NCBI GenBank assembly: GCA_021808665.1
Contig: JAKBBA010000015.1
Location: 11,783 to 75,782, forward strand
Origin: Actinomycetes bacterium
GTDB taxonomy: Bacteria > Actinomycetota > Acidimicrobiia > Acidimicrobiales > Palsa-688
Reading direction: 5' to 3'
DNA: 64,000 bases
How positions within the stretch are numbered: position 1 is the first letter of the stretch; the number at the start of each line of letters is the position of its first letter. The translations under genes were made by a program, and so were the position numbers. The notes beneath the pieces are model-generated. The model was not told the origin of the DNA, made no database searches, and was given only the letters and a program-made list of their open reading frames with translations. Below are positions 1 through 9,024 of the stretch, one piece after another.

Positions 1-450
1 CACGATCGACGGGACATCCGCGCTCGCCGCTGCCATTACAGCTGCGGGGGTCGTCTTGTCGCAGCCGGTGAGGAACACCACCCCGTCGAGCGGGTTGGAA
101 CGTATCAGCTCTTCTATCTCCATCGCCGCCAAGTTGCGGTAGAGCATCGCCGTCGGGCGCATTAACGTCTCGCCCAACGCCAGTGTCGGGAACTCGAACG
201 GGAACCCCCCCGCCTCCCAGATCCCGGCTTTTACCGACTGGGCCAAGTCGTGGAGATGCACGTTGCATGGGGCGAGCTCCGACCAGCTTGCGGCAATGCC
301 GATCACCGGTCTGCCGGCGAACAGGTCGGACGGGAACCCCTCGGACTTCGTGTGGGAGCGGTGGTAGAAGCCGAGCTTTCCGGTCGCTTCGAACCACGCC
401 GCGCTTCGAAGCGGCCGCGGTGACGGTTGGGCCTGTGGCTGCGGTGACAC
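1..450 (-). CDS. IlvD/Edd-family dehydratase, N-terminal part (cut by window edge)
   Basis: This reading frame is open to the window edge and gives 150 codons from a GTG start at 450. The translation carries the family hallmarks: SEGFPSDLFAGRPVIGI near residue 33, then NVHLHDLA, ETLMRPTAMLYRN, and GCDKTTPA, whose Cys is an iron-sulfur cluster ligand in this family. Members dehydrate dihydroxy acids or sugar acids (dihydroxyacid, arabinonate, xylonate, 6-phosphogluconate or 6-deoxy-6-sulfogluconate). The N-terminus looks more like the sugar-acid group than like IlvD of valine synthesis, by memory of those sequences. It starts 2 nt after the stop of the aldehyde dehydrogenase, so it is the fourth structural gene of a tight operon. 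Substrate is not shown by the sequence; the neighbours suggest a sugar acid or sulfogluconate. Confidence 0.85.
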   Translation of the reverse strand, partial: MSPQPQAQPSPRPLRSAAWFEATGKLGFYHRSHTKSEGFPSDLFAGRPVIGIAASWSELAPCNVHLHDLAQSVKAGIWEAGGFPFEFPTLALGETLMRPTAMLYRNLAAMEIEELIRSNPLDGVVFLTGCDKTTPAAVMAAASADVPSIV

Positions 451-452
451 CG

Positions 453-1913
453 CTACAGCCCCAGCGACACGTAGCGCGTGTCGAGGAACTCCTCTAGGCC
501 GGCCTTGGCGCCTTCCCTGCCAAGCCCGCTGTGTTTCACGCCACCCATCGGGGCGAACGCCACAGAGGGCAGCGGATGATTTACGCCGACGATACCGACC
601 TCGAGGCGTTCGGACATCCGCCAGACTCTTGACACGTCACGGGTGTAGAAGTAACCGGCTAGACCCAGATCTGTGTCGTTGGCCAAGGCCAGAGCTTCGT
701 CGTCGCCGTCGAAGGGCACTACGGCGGCGACCGGCCCGAACACCTCGGTCGTCGCCAAGGAGCAGCCCGCCGGGACGTCGGCGAGGAAACCAGGTCGGTG
801 GTAGCTGGCGCCTTCGGGCACGTCTGGGCTGTCCCCGAGCCATCTAGCACCGCCAGAGACGGCCTCGTCTACCAGCTCCTGGACGGATTTGACCCTGGCG
901 GAGTCGATCAGCGGCCCGAGGTCGGGTTCCGGGTTCCTGGCCGGGTCTCCGACCGACATCGCCGAGCACGCCGCAGCCAAGCGTGAGCAGACCTCCTCGA
1001 AGACCGGCCTTTCTACGAGCACCCGGTTCGCTGCGATGCAGGACTGACCATTATTGCGGAACTTGGCTGTCATGAGACCTTCCACCGCTGCGTCGAGGTC
1101 GGCGTCGGCGAAGATGATGAAAGGTGCGTCGCCGCCGAGCTCCAATGCGCAGCGCACTATTCGAGCCGAAGCCGCGGCCATCAGCCGCGACCCGACCGGC
1201 GTCGAGCCGGTGAAGGTGACGACACGTACCGCCCGGTGGGCGAGCAGAGCGTCAGTGCACTCAGACGCGGGGCCTTGAACGAGGTTGACAACGCCGGGTG
1301 GTAGCCCAGCATCGTCAAGCGCTCTGAACAACTCGGCTACGGCGAGAGGCGCCTTCTCCGACGCTCTCGCCACGACGCTGCACCCGGCGGCGAGAGCTGC
1401 TGCAACTTTGCGGGCTTGGATGGACACCGGGAAGTTCCACGGCGTCAAGGAGGCGACCACGCCTACCGGTCGGGTCAAGGTCAGGTGACGCCTTGACGGA
1501 TCCTCAGGGCTGAGCAGCTGGCCGTGAGGCTCGCGGACCGCCGAAGCGAACCAGCGTAGGTAGGAGGCCGAGAAGTTGACCTCCCCGGCCGCTTCGGAGC
1601 GGCGTTTACCCGTCTCGGCGCTTAGAAGCTCGCCGACTTCTACGGCTCTTGACGCGAGGATCTCCGACGCGCGCTGCAGGATCGCAGCGCGCTGGCCGGG
1701 GGAGGTGTCGGCCCATGCTGGGAAGGCGGCGGCGGCGGCGTCGGCAGCCGCCGCCGTTGGCAGCGCGCCGGCGTAGGCGATCCGCCCGACGGGCTGATTG
1801 GTCGCCGGGTTGGTCACCGCCACAGACGTTGAGCCGGTTGGAACCTCCCACGTGCCGTCGACAAGCCAGGGTGCCGGCCTTCCGGCCCCGATGAGCTCTG
1901 TGGTGGCCAGCAT
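453..1913 (-). CDS. Aldehyde dehydrogenase, GabD/sulfolactaldehyde dehydrogenase-like
   Basis: A complete 486-residue NAD(P)-dependent aldehyde dehydrogenase. Visible hallmarks are the cofactor-site stretch LTPWNFPVSI, the general-base Glu in LELGGDAP, the catalytic Cys in NGQSCIAANR, and the SSADH-like end PMGGVKHSGLGREG. This is the succinate-semialdehyde dehydrogenase (GabD) subgroup, which also includes sulfolactaldehyde dehydrogenases of sulfo-Entner-Doudoroff clusters and alpha-ketoglutaric-semialdehyde dehydrogenases. It starts 5 nt after the stop of the large UxaA/SuyB-like subunit and ends 2 nt before the IlvD/Edd gene, so it is surely co-transcribed. The substrate is an inference: sulfolactaldehyde if the neighbours are SuyAB, otherwise a sugar-acid-derived semialdehyde. 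Confidence 0.9.
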   Translation of the reverse strand: MLATTELIGAGRPAPWLVDGTWEVPTGSTSVAVTNPATNQPVGRIAYAGALPTAAAADAAAAAFPAWADTSPGQRAAILQRASEILASRAVEVGELLSAETGKRRSEAAGEVNFSASYLRWFASAVREPHGQLLSPEDPSRRHLTLTRPVGVVASLTPWNFPVSIQARKVAAALAAGCSVVARASEKAPLAVAELFRALDDAGLPPGVVNLVQGPASECTDALLAHRAVRVVTFTGSTPVGSRLMAAASARIVRCALELGGDAPFIIFADADLDAAVEGLMTAKFRNNGQSCIAANRVLVERPVFEEVCSRLAAACSAMSVGDPARNPEPDLGPLIDSARVKSVQELVDEAVSGGARWLGDSPDVPEGASYHRPGFLADVPAGCSLATTEVFGPVAAVVPFDGDDEALALANDTDLGLAGYFYTRDVSRVWRMSERLEVGIVGVNHPLPSVAFAPMGGVKHSGLGREGAKAGLEEFLDTRYVSLGL

Positions 1914-1918
1914 CGACG

Positions 1919-3076
1919 TCAGGCGCTGCGGTAGAGCTTGGTGATCACGTACTCGCGATGGCCGAGCGTTTCGGCTGCTGTGAGGCGCCCGTTGATGGTC
2001 CTGTCTACGAGGGCCATGAGCCTGTCACCGGCCTCTCGGAGGTTGTAGTCCTGGGTGAGCAGGCCTGATACGTCCAAGTCGACGTGTTCGGCCATGGTCC
2101 TCGCCGTGAGTGGGTTGGCCGTGATCTTGATGACCGGTTCGATCGGATGGCCGATGATGTTGCCCTGGCCGGTAGGGAACAGGTGCAGTACGGCGCCGGC
2201 TGCCGCCATCAAGGTCACGCATTCGGCGGCCGCTGAGGACGTGTCCATGAAGTTGAGCCCGGGTCTCGTGGGAGGGCATGCAGGGCCGAGAGCGTCGACG
2301 ACGGGAACTGTGCCGGTCTTGGAGATGTTGCCCATGGCCTTCTCCTCGATGGTCGAAAGCCCTCCTCGTATGTTTCCTTGGGTCGGCTGTGAGCCGAGAA
2401 GGTCCACGCCTGCTGCAACTACCGTCTGTAGGTAGTCGTCGAAGAAGCCTTGGAACCTGGAGCGGACGTCGTCGTCGATGCAGCGGGCGGCTATAAGGTG
2501 CTCCCCGCCCGTGAGCTCGGTGGTCTCGCCGAACAGGACGGTCCCGTCGGCTCCGACGGTGCGGTCTACGACTTCAGACACGGTCGGGTTCGCGCCGAGT
2601 CCGCTGGTCGTGTCGGACTCGCCGCACTTGATGGACAGCATCACTTCTGCCCTCGAAACCGCTTCGCGGGTCAGTTCGCTAGCGTCTTGGAGAAGACGTG
2701 CTCCCAAGCGGGCGCCCTCTGCTATGACCGCCAAGTCGCCGTGGCGCTCTATGGATAGCCGCGCGACCGGCTTGCCTGTCGCTGCGATCCCGTCGGCCAC
2801 CCGGTCGGTCCAGGTCGGTTCGATCCCCACCACCACTGCCGCCGCCACGTTCGGGTTGGCCCCGGTGCCGATGAGCGTGCGGAAGGTCAGCTCCAGGTCC
2901 TCGCCGAACTGCAGACGCCCGTAGGCGTGGGGGATCGCCAGCAGTCCGGGCACCAAGCGGGCGATGCCTTCCACGGCTGCGTTCGAGAGGTCGTCGACCG
3001 CAAGGACTATTACGTGGTTTCGTATACCTACCCGGCCGTCGGCTCGGCGGTAACCGGTCAGTGCTGCGCTTGCCAT
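1919..3076 (-). CDS. UxaA-family lyase large subunit, probably sulfolactate sulfo-lyase beta (SuyB-like)
   Basis: A 385-residue stand-alone large subunit of the UxaA (altronate dehydratase / sulfolactate sulfo-lyase) family. It begins with YRRADGRVGIRNHVIVLAVD and contains HAYGRLQFGEDL, KCGESDTTSG, GETTELTGGEH, QGNIRGGLSTIEEKAMGN and FPTGQGNIIGHPI. E. coli UxaA, as I recall it, has HTYGCSQ and CGGSDGLSG at the corresponding places, so the cysteine of the first motif is absent here. The length and the motifs GESDTTSG and ELTGGEH match my recollection of SuyB, which cleaves sulfolactate to pyruvate and sulfite. The start overlaps the end of the small subunit by 19 nt, implying coupled translation and a two-subunit enzyme. 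An altronate/galactarate-type dehydratase remains possible. Confidence 0.8.
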   Translation of the reverse strand: MASAALTGYRRADGRVGIRNHVIVLAVDDLSNAAVEGIARLVPGLLAIPHAYGRLQFGEDLELTFRTLIGTGANPNVAAAVVVGIEPTWTDRVADGIAATGKPVARLSIERHGDLAVIAEGARLGARLLQDASELTREAVSRAEVMLSIKCGESDTTSGLGANPTVSEVVDRTVGADGTVLFGETTELTGGEHLIAARCIDDDVRSRFQGFFDDYLQTVVAAGVDLLGSQPTQGNIRGGLSTIEEKAMGNISKTGTVPVVDALGPACPPTRPGLNFMDTSSAAAECVTLMAAAGAVLHLFPTGQGNIIGHPIEPVIKITANPLTARTMAEHVDLDVSGLLTQDYNLREAGDRLMALVDRTINGRLTAAETLGHREYVITKLYRSA

Positions 3077-3390
3077 CTCGTGCTCCTGATGTTGTGGACG
3101 TGTACCAGATCTCCGGTGGCGATAGCCCTGCGCGCCGCTCCGATCGTCTCTCCGTATTCGATGACCGCCTGGCCTTCGCTCAGGTCGGTCAAAGCGAGCT
3201 TGTGGCCAAGAGGTATCGGCTCGTTGACTCGCACCTGGCTACGTTGCGGAGATGTGAGCACTGCCATCTCGGCTGTCCCGGGCTCGACGTCTCTGACTGC
3301 GACAGCGACGGAGTCACCGGGTTCGTGCGCGAGGAACCCCAGTTTCTCGCCGGCGGCTTCCCCAGGGGAGCCTAATTCGTTCTCAGTCAT
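3058..3390 (-). CDS. SAF-domain small subunit of a UxaA/SuyA-type lyase
   Basis: This is a 110-residue SAF-domain protein (LGFLAHEPGDSVAVAV, then IPLGHKLALTDL and GDLVHVHNIRS), the small partner of UxaA-type enzymes. In E. coli UxaA this domain is fused to the large one; in sulfolactate sulfo-lyase (SuyAB) the two are separate. I chose the ATG at 3390 because GAAAGG lies six bases upstream; an in-frame ATG-like start at 3450 would add 20 residues with no clear ribosome site. Its last 19 bases overlap the large-subunit gene. A gap of 87 bp separates it from the upstream GntR gene, room for a promoter. Confidence 0.82.
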   Translation of the reverse strand: MTENELGSPGEAAGEKLGFLAHEPGDSVAVAVRDVEPGTAEMAVLTSPQRSQVRVNEPIPLGHKLALTDLSEGQAVIEYGETIGAARRAIATGDLVHVHNIRSTRWQAQH

Positions 3391-3477
3391 CAGCACCTTT
3401 CTGTCCTCTAGCGCCTGCCAGGAAACCCGACAGGTATGACCTCTTGCCACTGAGGCTAGTCCCGTACGAGTCGGCCG

Positions 3478-4398
3478 TCAAGTGCCCGTTCGGCCGGTCC
3501 TCGCTCTGGCCGCGCCAGACCGGCTCGTCGCTGCAGGGGCCGTTCGGGCACGCTGGGCGTTTCCGGCACGCCGGGTGCCTTGGACGTCGGAAGTCACCGC
3601 AGCTGCGCCGTCGAAGGCGGCCTCGGCCTGCTCGCGGTGGATGCGGGCCAGCGCAGCGTCTCTGGCGCCTTCGATGTGGGCTGCGGCGGCCTCTCGCGCC
3701 GCTTGGGAGTCGCGGTCGCGGATCGCCTCGAAAAGCTTCCGGTGATCCTTGCGGGCCTGGTCGACGCGACCGGGGATCGTGAGGGTCGTCTCCATGCCGG
3801 CGGTGATCATCTCTTGAAGGACGCCTTGGGTCTGTAACAGAAAACGGTTCTTCGCCATCTCCACGATCCGCATGTGGAACGCCGTGTCGAGCTGGCGCAG
3901 AACCGCGAAGTCGATCGGGCCGACCCTGGACTTCTCCTCGGCCTCTAGATGATGGCCTAGGGCTTCGACCTCGCGGTTGGTGGCGACCTCTGCGGCCCAT
4001 TCCGCGGCGGGGACCTCCAGCACTTGGCGCATAGCGAACAACTCGGCAAGGGAGACTTCCATGCTCGCAAGGCGCGACCTGATCGCCACTTGGTCGCCGG
4101 TGCCGACGAACACCCCCTGGCCGTGCTTTACGACGACCCTTCCGCGCGCCTCCAAGACCCTGACGGCCTCGCGCAGCGCCGGTCGACTCACGCCAAGGAG
4201 TCTTGCCATTTCACGCTCCGAAGGTAGGCGCTGGCCTTCTTGGAGATCCTCTGTTTGGATCAGTTCGTCGAGGCGGGCGACGATCCTGTCGGTCAGGCTT
4301 CCGGATTCTTTTATCGGGCTCCAAAGGCTGCCCATACGCTGAGACCTCCAATGCGACTCCGGTTCGACGCCGACCGGCTCTTCGACCTCTACGATCAT
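3478..4398 (-). CDS. GntR-family regulator, FadR/FCD subfamily
   Basis: The protein (306 residues) has an N-terminal winged helix (RLPSEREMARLLGVSRPALR, then GVFV) and a C-terminal FCD ligand domain (LAELFAMRQVLEVPAAEWAA, DTAFHMRIV, DHRKLFEAI). FCD-type GntR proteins usually sense a carboxylic-acid metabolite and repress the adjacent catabolic genes. It lies at the head of the minus-strand dehydratase/aldehyde dehydrogenase operon and is its likely regulator. The last ~45 residues are Ala/Arg-rich and look like an unstructured tail not usual for the family. GGGTGG sits just upstream of the ATG. It is divergent from kgd with about 90 bp between; I saw no convincing TNGTNNNACNA operator there. 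Confidence 0.88.
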   Translation of the reverse strand: MIVEVEEPVGVEPESHWRSQRMGSLWSPIKESGSLTDRIVARLDELIQTEDLQEGQRLPSEREMARLLGVSRPALREAVRVLEARGRVVVKHGQGVFVGTGDQVAIRSRLASMEVSLAELFAMRQVLEVPAAEWAAEVATNREVEALGHHLEAEEKSRVGPIDFAVLRQLDTAFHMRIVEMAKNRFLLQTQGVLQEMITAGMETTLTIPGRVDQARKDHRKLFEAIRDRDSQAAREAAAAHIEGARDAALARIHREQAEAAFDGAAAVTSDVQGTRRAGNAQRARTAPAATSRSGAARARTGRTGT

Positions 4399-4489
4399 AA
4401 GCCACCCGCTACATGTGGTAAGAGGTCAGGACAACTGTGAGGCCAATGCCCCTGCGGACGGCGCCGGCCGCCGTAGGATGGCACCCGCT

Positions 4490-7400
4490 ATGGCTGACAT
4501 CAACGAGGATTCTCTGCCCGCAAGCTCTCAAGGTTCGGCTTCACGTTTTGGGGCTAACGCCTGGCTGGTCGACGACATGTACGAGCAGTACCGCCGGGAC
4601 CCTGCTTCGGTCAGTGACTCCTGGAAGGAGTTCTTCGAGAACTACCGGCCCGGCGGCGTGAATCTGGCGAGACCCGCCAGCCCCGAGGCGACGGCCAGAA
4701 CAGCCGGGCGGATCGCCGGTGGCGGTGGCCAGGCTACCGACCCCGGCGCCTCGGCGAACGGTACAGGCGGCCGGGTAGGGTCAGGTAGGGCTGACCCAAC
4801 TCCAGCTTCAGCGCGCAGCGCCCCGTCGACAGGGATTTCGACCCCAGCCGACCACGCCGGCGCTAGCGCGGGCGGGGATCCGGCCAACCCGCTGCGGGGG
4901 GCGGCTCTGCGGGTAGCGGCGAACATGACGGCCAGCCTCGGGGTGCCGACGGCCACCAGCTTTAGGGTTGTCCCGGCCAAGCTCCTCGAAGTGAACCGCC
5001 GGATGCTGAACAACCAACTCTCGCGAACTGGGTCGGCGGGCAAGATCAGCTTTACCCACCTCATTGCGTTCGCCGTTTTGCGGGCGGTGGCCGGGGTGCC
5101 GGGGCTGAACTCTAGCTTCGTCGACGCTGAGAGCTCTGATCCCAAATCGGCTCCCGCCGTGGTGCGTCACCGTCACGTAGGGCTTGGGATCGCCGTAGAC
5201 GTGGAGAAGGCCGACGGCAGCCGGAGCCTGATGGTTCCGGTGATCAAGAACGCGGACGAGATGGACTTCCGGGACTTCTGGCTGGCCTACGAGGACCTGA
5301 TACGCAAAGTGCGTTCCAACAAGATCGGCGCGGACGACCTTGCCGGGGCGACGATCACGGTGACCAACCCTGGGACGATCGGCACCGTTCAGTCCGTGCC
5401 GAGGCTGATGCCAGGCCAGGGGGCGATCATTGGGGTCGGGTCTATCGACTATCCGGCCGAGTGGCAGGCTGCCGACCCCCGAGTGCTAGCCGAGCTCGGC
5501 GTCTCCAAGGTGGTCACCCTGACGAGCACCTACGACCACAGGATCATCCAAGGCGCGGAGTCGGGGCTTTTCCTCCAAAGGGCGCACCAGTTGTTGGTCG
5601 GTTCGGAGGGTTTCTACCACGACATCTTCAAGTCGATGGGCGTTCCCTACGAGCCTGTTCCCTACGGTAAGGACGCCAACGACCTGGCGGACACGGCCGA
5701 CCTGCGCCAGCGTAAGCAGGTCCACGTGGACAACCTGATCAACCTCTACCGCGTCCGCGGTCACCTTATCGCTCACCTGGACCCGCTGGACTGGAAAGAC
5801 CCCCACATGCACCCCGAGCTCGACCCGGCGACGCACGGGCTCTCCTTGTGGGATCTCGACAGGGAGTTCTACACGAACGGGCTGGCTGGCACCGAGTCGA
5901 TGCGGCTCGGCGACATACTCGGCGTGCTGCGAGACGCTTACTGCCGCACTGTCGGAGTCGAGTACATGCACATCCAAGACCCCGACCAGAAGCGTTGGAT
6001 ACAAGAGCGCGTAGAGGGTGTGCCCACCTCCCTTGCGATAGACGACCAGAGGTGGATTCTCGACAGGCTTAACGCCGCCGAGGCGTTAGAACAGTTCCTG
6101 AACACCAAGTACATCGGCCAGAAGCGGTTCGGTCTCGAGGGCGGCGAGGCGGCGATAGCGCTCGTGGATGCTGTCATAGACGAGGCGGCGACGGACGGGA
6201 TCTCCCAGGTGGTCCTCGGCATGGCGCATCGGGGAAGGCTCAACGTCCTGATCAACATCGTCGGCAAGAGTTACAAGGACCTCTTCGAGGAGTTCGAGGG
6301 CAATATCGACCCTGGAAGCGTCCAAGGTTCCGGCGACGTCAAATACCACAAGGGCTTCAGGGGGAAGTTCACCGGTCGCTCGGGAGTGACCGTGGACGTC
6401 ATTCTCGCTTCGAACCCGTCGCACCTAGAAGCCGTCGACCCCGTCGTCGAAGGCATAGCCAGAGCGTGCCAAGACGAGGTCGCGTCGCCCGGCGAGCATC
6501 CGGTCCTGGCTCTTTTGATCCACGGCGACGCCGCGTTCGCTGGACAGGGGGTCGTGGCGGAGACCCTCAACATGTCGGCGCTTCCCGGCTACGAGACCGG
6601 CGGAACCGTCCACCTGGTGATCAACAACCAGCTCGGTTTCACGACCAACCCCGACGCCGCCCGCTCGTCGGTGTACGCCACCGACGTGGCGAGGATGATC
6701 CAAGCCCCGATCTTCCACGTCAACGGGGACGACCCTGAGGCGTGCGTAAGAGTCGGAAGGCTCGCGTTCGCGTTCCGCCAGCAGTTCCACAAAGACGTCG
6801 TCATCGACATGGTCTGTTATCGCCGCTACGGCCACAATGAACAGGACGACCCGTCTTTGACCCAGCCTTTGCTCTATCAGATGATCAAAGAGCATCGAAG
6901 CGTCCGCAAGCTGTACACCGAGTCCCTGGTACGGCGCGGCGACATCGACATGGCCGAGGCGGAGCGGGCGTTGGCGGACTTCTCGTCGCGGCTGCAGTCG
7001 GCTTTGGACGAGACCAGGGCAGCAGCGCCGCCCAAGCCGACGCACGTCCCACCGGCGCCCGAGCCAGCACCGGTCCTGCCGCCCGAGGAGACAGGAGTTT
7101 CCAAGGAGAACCTCGACCGGGTCGTGGCGGCGCTGTCGCGCTTTCCTGACGGCTTCACGGTTCACCCCAAGTTGACACGGGTGTTCGACACGAGGACGAG
7201 GCTGTGGGAGTCAGGCGAGGCGGACTGGGCCTTGGGCGAGGCGCTCGCTTTCGGCACTTTGCTGCTCGAAGGCCGCGACGTCCGCCTCGCTGGCCAGGAC
7301 ACCCGGCGGGGGACTTTCGGCCATCGCAACGCCGCTGTCGTCGACTACAGGACCGGAGCCGAGTACCTTCCCCTGGGTGCCCTCGGGCCCGGCCGGTTCA

Positions 7401-8266
7401 GCATCTACGACTCGCTCCTTTCCGAGTACGCGGCCTTGGGTTTCGAGTACGGCTACTCGCTGATAGCCCAAGATGGGCTGGTCGCATGGGAGGCGCAGTT
7501 CGGCGACTTCGTAAACGGGGCGCAGATTGTCATAGACCAGTTCTTGGCGGCGGCGGAGATCAAGTGGGGCCAGCAGTCTGGTCTGACTTTGCTCCTACCT
7601 CACGGCTACGAAGGTCAAGGCGCCGAGCACTCCTCGGCGCGAATCGAGCGCTTCTTGGACCTCTGCGCCGAGGACAACATGCAGGTCGTCAACGCCACCA
7701 CGGCGTCGCAGCTGTTCCACCTGCTGCGCAGGCAGGTGGTGCGCACAAGCCGCAAACCTCTCATCGTGTTTACCCCGAAGCGCTATCTGAGGGGTCGTGA
7801 AGCGTACAGTCCCCTCGGCGAGTTCACCTCGGGGCATTTCCGCGAAGTGCTAGACGACCCGCGCTTTGGGGTGGATACCCGGGCTGACCGTTCCGGCGTG
7901 AGGCGGATAGTCCTGGCGTCGGGGAAAGTCTCGTTGGACCTTCTCAGCTTGCTCAACGCTTCTGAGCGAAGGGACGTGGCGCTGGTGAGGATAGAGCAGC
8001 TCCACCCCTGGCCGGCAGCGCAGCTGACTTCTGTGGTGTCGTCGTTCGAGCGCGCGGAGGAGGTCGTCTGGCTTCAAGAGGAGCCGGCCAACATGGGCGC
8101 AGCCGGCTACGTGCGAGACAAGCTCGAAGAATCTTTCGGAGGCGACTTCGCCATATCGAAGGTGAGCCGTGTCGCCTCTGGCTCGCCGGCTACGGGAAGC
8201 CATGCGATGCACGAGCTCGAACAGGAGGACTTGCTCGAACGGGCACTCGGAGTTGAGCGCTCCTAG
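4490..8266 (+). CDS. kgd: Multifunctional 2-oxoglutarate dehydrogenase E1/E2 (Kgd type)
   Basis: This 1258-residue protein has the actinobacterial Kgd layout. The N-terminal segment (FGANAWLVDDMYEQYRRDP) resembles the start of classical E1; a Pro/Ala/Gly-rich linker follows; then the E2 acyltransferase core ending in STYDHRIIQGAESG; then the thiamine-diphosphate E1 (MAHRGRLNVL, HGDAAFAGQGVVAE, VINNQLGFTT, VCYRRYGHNE). It oxidatively decarboxylates 2-oxoglutarate in the TCA cycle and hands succinyl groups to CoA with a separate E2p and lipoamide dehydrogenase. There is no lipoyl domain, as in mycobacterial Kgd. I place the start at the ATG at 4490, preceded by AGGA; an in-frame start at 4415 would add 25 unlikely residues. 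The gene is convergent with the HAD gene, 15 bp away. Confidence 0.97.
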   Translation: MADINEDSLPASSQGSASRFGANAWLVDDMYEQYRRDPASVSDSWKEFFENYRPGGVNLARPASPEATARTAGRIAGGGGQATDPGASANGTGGRVGSGRADPTPASARSAPSTGISTPADHAGASAGGDPANPLRGAALRVAANMTASLGVPTATSFRVVPAKLLEVNRRMLNNQLSRTGSAGKISFTHLIAFAVLRAVAGVPGLNSSFVDAESSDPKSAPAVVRHRHVGLGIAVDVEKADGSRSLMVPVIKNADEMDFRDFWLAYEDLIRKVRSNKIGADDLAGATITVTNPGTIGTVQSVPRLMPGQGAIIGVGSIDYPAEWQAADPRVLAELGVSKVVTLTSTYDHRIIQGAESGLFLQRAHQLLVGSEGFYHDIFKSMGVPYEPVPYGKDANDLADTADLRQRKQVHVDNLINLYRVRGHLIAHLDPLDWKDPHMHPELDPATHGLSLWDLDREFYTNGLAGTESMRLGDILGVLRDAYCRTVGVEYMHIQDPDQKRWIQERVEGVPTSLAIDDQRWILDRLNAAEALEQFLNTKYIGQKRFGLEGGEAAIALVDAVIDEAATDGISQVVLGMAHRGRLNVLINIVGKSYKDLFEEFEGNIDPGSVQGSGDVKYHKGFRGKFTGRSGVTVDVILASNPSHLEAVDPVVEGIARACQDEVASPGEHPVLALLIHGDAAFAGQGVVAETLNMSALPGYETGGTVHLVINNQLGFTTNPDAARSSVYATDVARMIQAPIFHVNGDDPEACVRVGRLAFAFRQQFHKDVVIDMVCYRRYGHNEQDDPSLTQPLLYQMIKEHRSVRKLYTESLVRRGDIDMAEAERALADFSSRLQSALDETRAAAPPKPTHVPPAPEPAPVLPPEETGVSKENLDRVVAALSRFPDGFTVHPKLTRVFDTRTRLWESGEADWALGEALAFGTLLLEGRDVRLAGQDTRRGTFGHRNAAVVDYRTGAEYLPLGALGPGRFSIYDSLLSEYAALGFEYGYSLIAQDGLVAWEAQFGDFVNGAQIVIDQFLAAAEIKWGQQSGLTLLLPHGYEGQGAEHSSARIERFLDLCAEDNMQVVNATTASQLFHLLRRQVVRTSRKPLIVFTPKRYLRGREAYSPLGEFTSGHFREVLDDPRFGVDTRADRSGVRRIVLASGKVSLDLLSLLNASERRDVALVRIEQLHPWPAAQLTSVVSSFERAEEVVWLQEEPANMGAAGYVRDKLEESFGGDFAISKVSRVASGSPATGSHAMHELEQEDLLERALGVERS

Positions 8267-8281
8267 GTGGCCCGGGGCGGA

Positions 8282-8890
8282 TCAGCGCAGCTCGAAGCCG
8301 ACGAGGGCTTCGAGTTCGGCGATTGCCGTCGCCGGATCGGAGACTTTTATGGTGGCCATTCCCATTGCGCGCGCAGGTTTCAGGTTGATCCCGAGGTCGT
8401 CGAGGAAGACCGCCTCGCAGGGCGATACGTCGAGGCGGTCACAGGCGAGCTGGTAGAAAGCGGCCTCGGGCTTGCGCAACCCCACCTTCGACGACTCGAT
8501 CACCACGTCGAAGTGCTCGGCCACGGAATCTTTGGACGTAGCCTCCATCGAGGCGAAATTGTTGGTGAGAAGACCGGTCCGCAGCCTCTCGTGGCAGCGT
8601 CGGAGAGCTTCGACCATCTCCGGACGGATCTGCCCGTTGAGCGCCGACAGCACGTCAGGCGCGTTCAGCTTGCCCCCGGCTCTGGCAGCCTCGGCTTCGA
8701 AGAGAGGGGCGAACTCGTCGAGGGTTATCTCCCCTCGCTCAAGAAGAGCCCACGCGTTGGAGTCCGGGTTGGTGGCGTTCAGAGCTCGGATGAACCCTGG
8801 CTCGAGACCCGATCGCAGCTCGTACTCGGCGAAGGCGTCGAAAGGACTGGTCGTTATGACCCCGCCGAAATCCCAGAGGACTGCTCTCAT
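8282..8890 (-). CDS. HAD-superfamily hydrolase
   Basis: The 202-residue product shows HAD motif I at its start (LWDFGGVIT, where the second Asp is replaced by Gly-Gly-Val spacing as in the epoxide-hydrolase-N/YihX-like branch), motif II LLTNN, motif III Lys in KVGLRKPE and motif IV FLDDLGIN. These proteins are phosphatases or dehalogenase-like hydrolases of small molecules. The ATG at 8890 gives the family-typical N-terminus; the open frame extends further to 9031 but that extension reads as intergenic. A GGTGA stretch lies upstream. Substrate unknown. It is divergent from the NYN nuclease gene. Confidence 0.85.
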   Translation of the reverse strand: MRAVLWDFGGVITTSPFDAFAEYELRSGLEPGFIRALNATNPDSNAWALLERGEITLDEFAPLFEAEAARAGGKLNAPDVLSALNGQIRPEMVEALRRCHERLRTGLLTNNFASMEATSKDSVAEHFDVVIESSKVGLRKPEAAFYQLACDRLDVSPCEAVFLDDLGINLKPARAMGMATIKVSDPATAIAELEALVGFELR

Positions 8891-9024
8891 GTCATCACCG
8901 CGCTCAGCGTAGCGCGCCGGGTCGTTCGTCAGGTCCTTGCGCATCCACCGGGTGCGTCGGAGAGGCCCAGTCCCCTCGGTAATCCCCGACTTGGCTGCCC
9001 CGGGCTGCTTGACTCTTGGGTGAC

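Noticed and set aside
4399..4489. GntR operator between the regulator and kgd
   Set aside because: No clear TNGTNNNACNA-type palindrome; only loose similarity near GGTAAGAGGTC.
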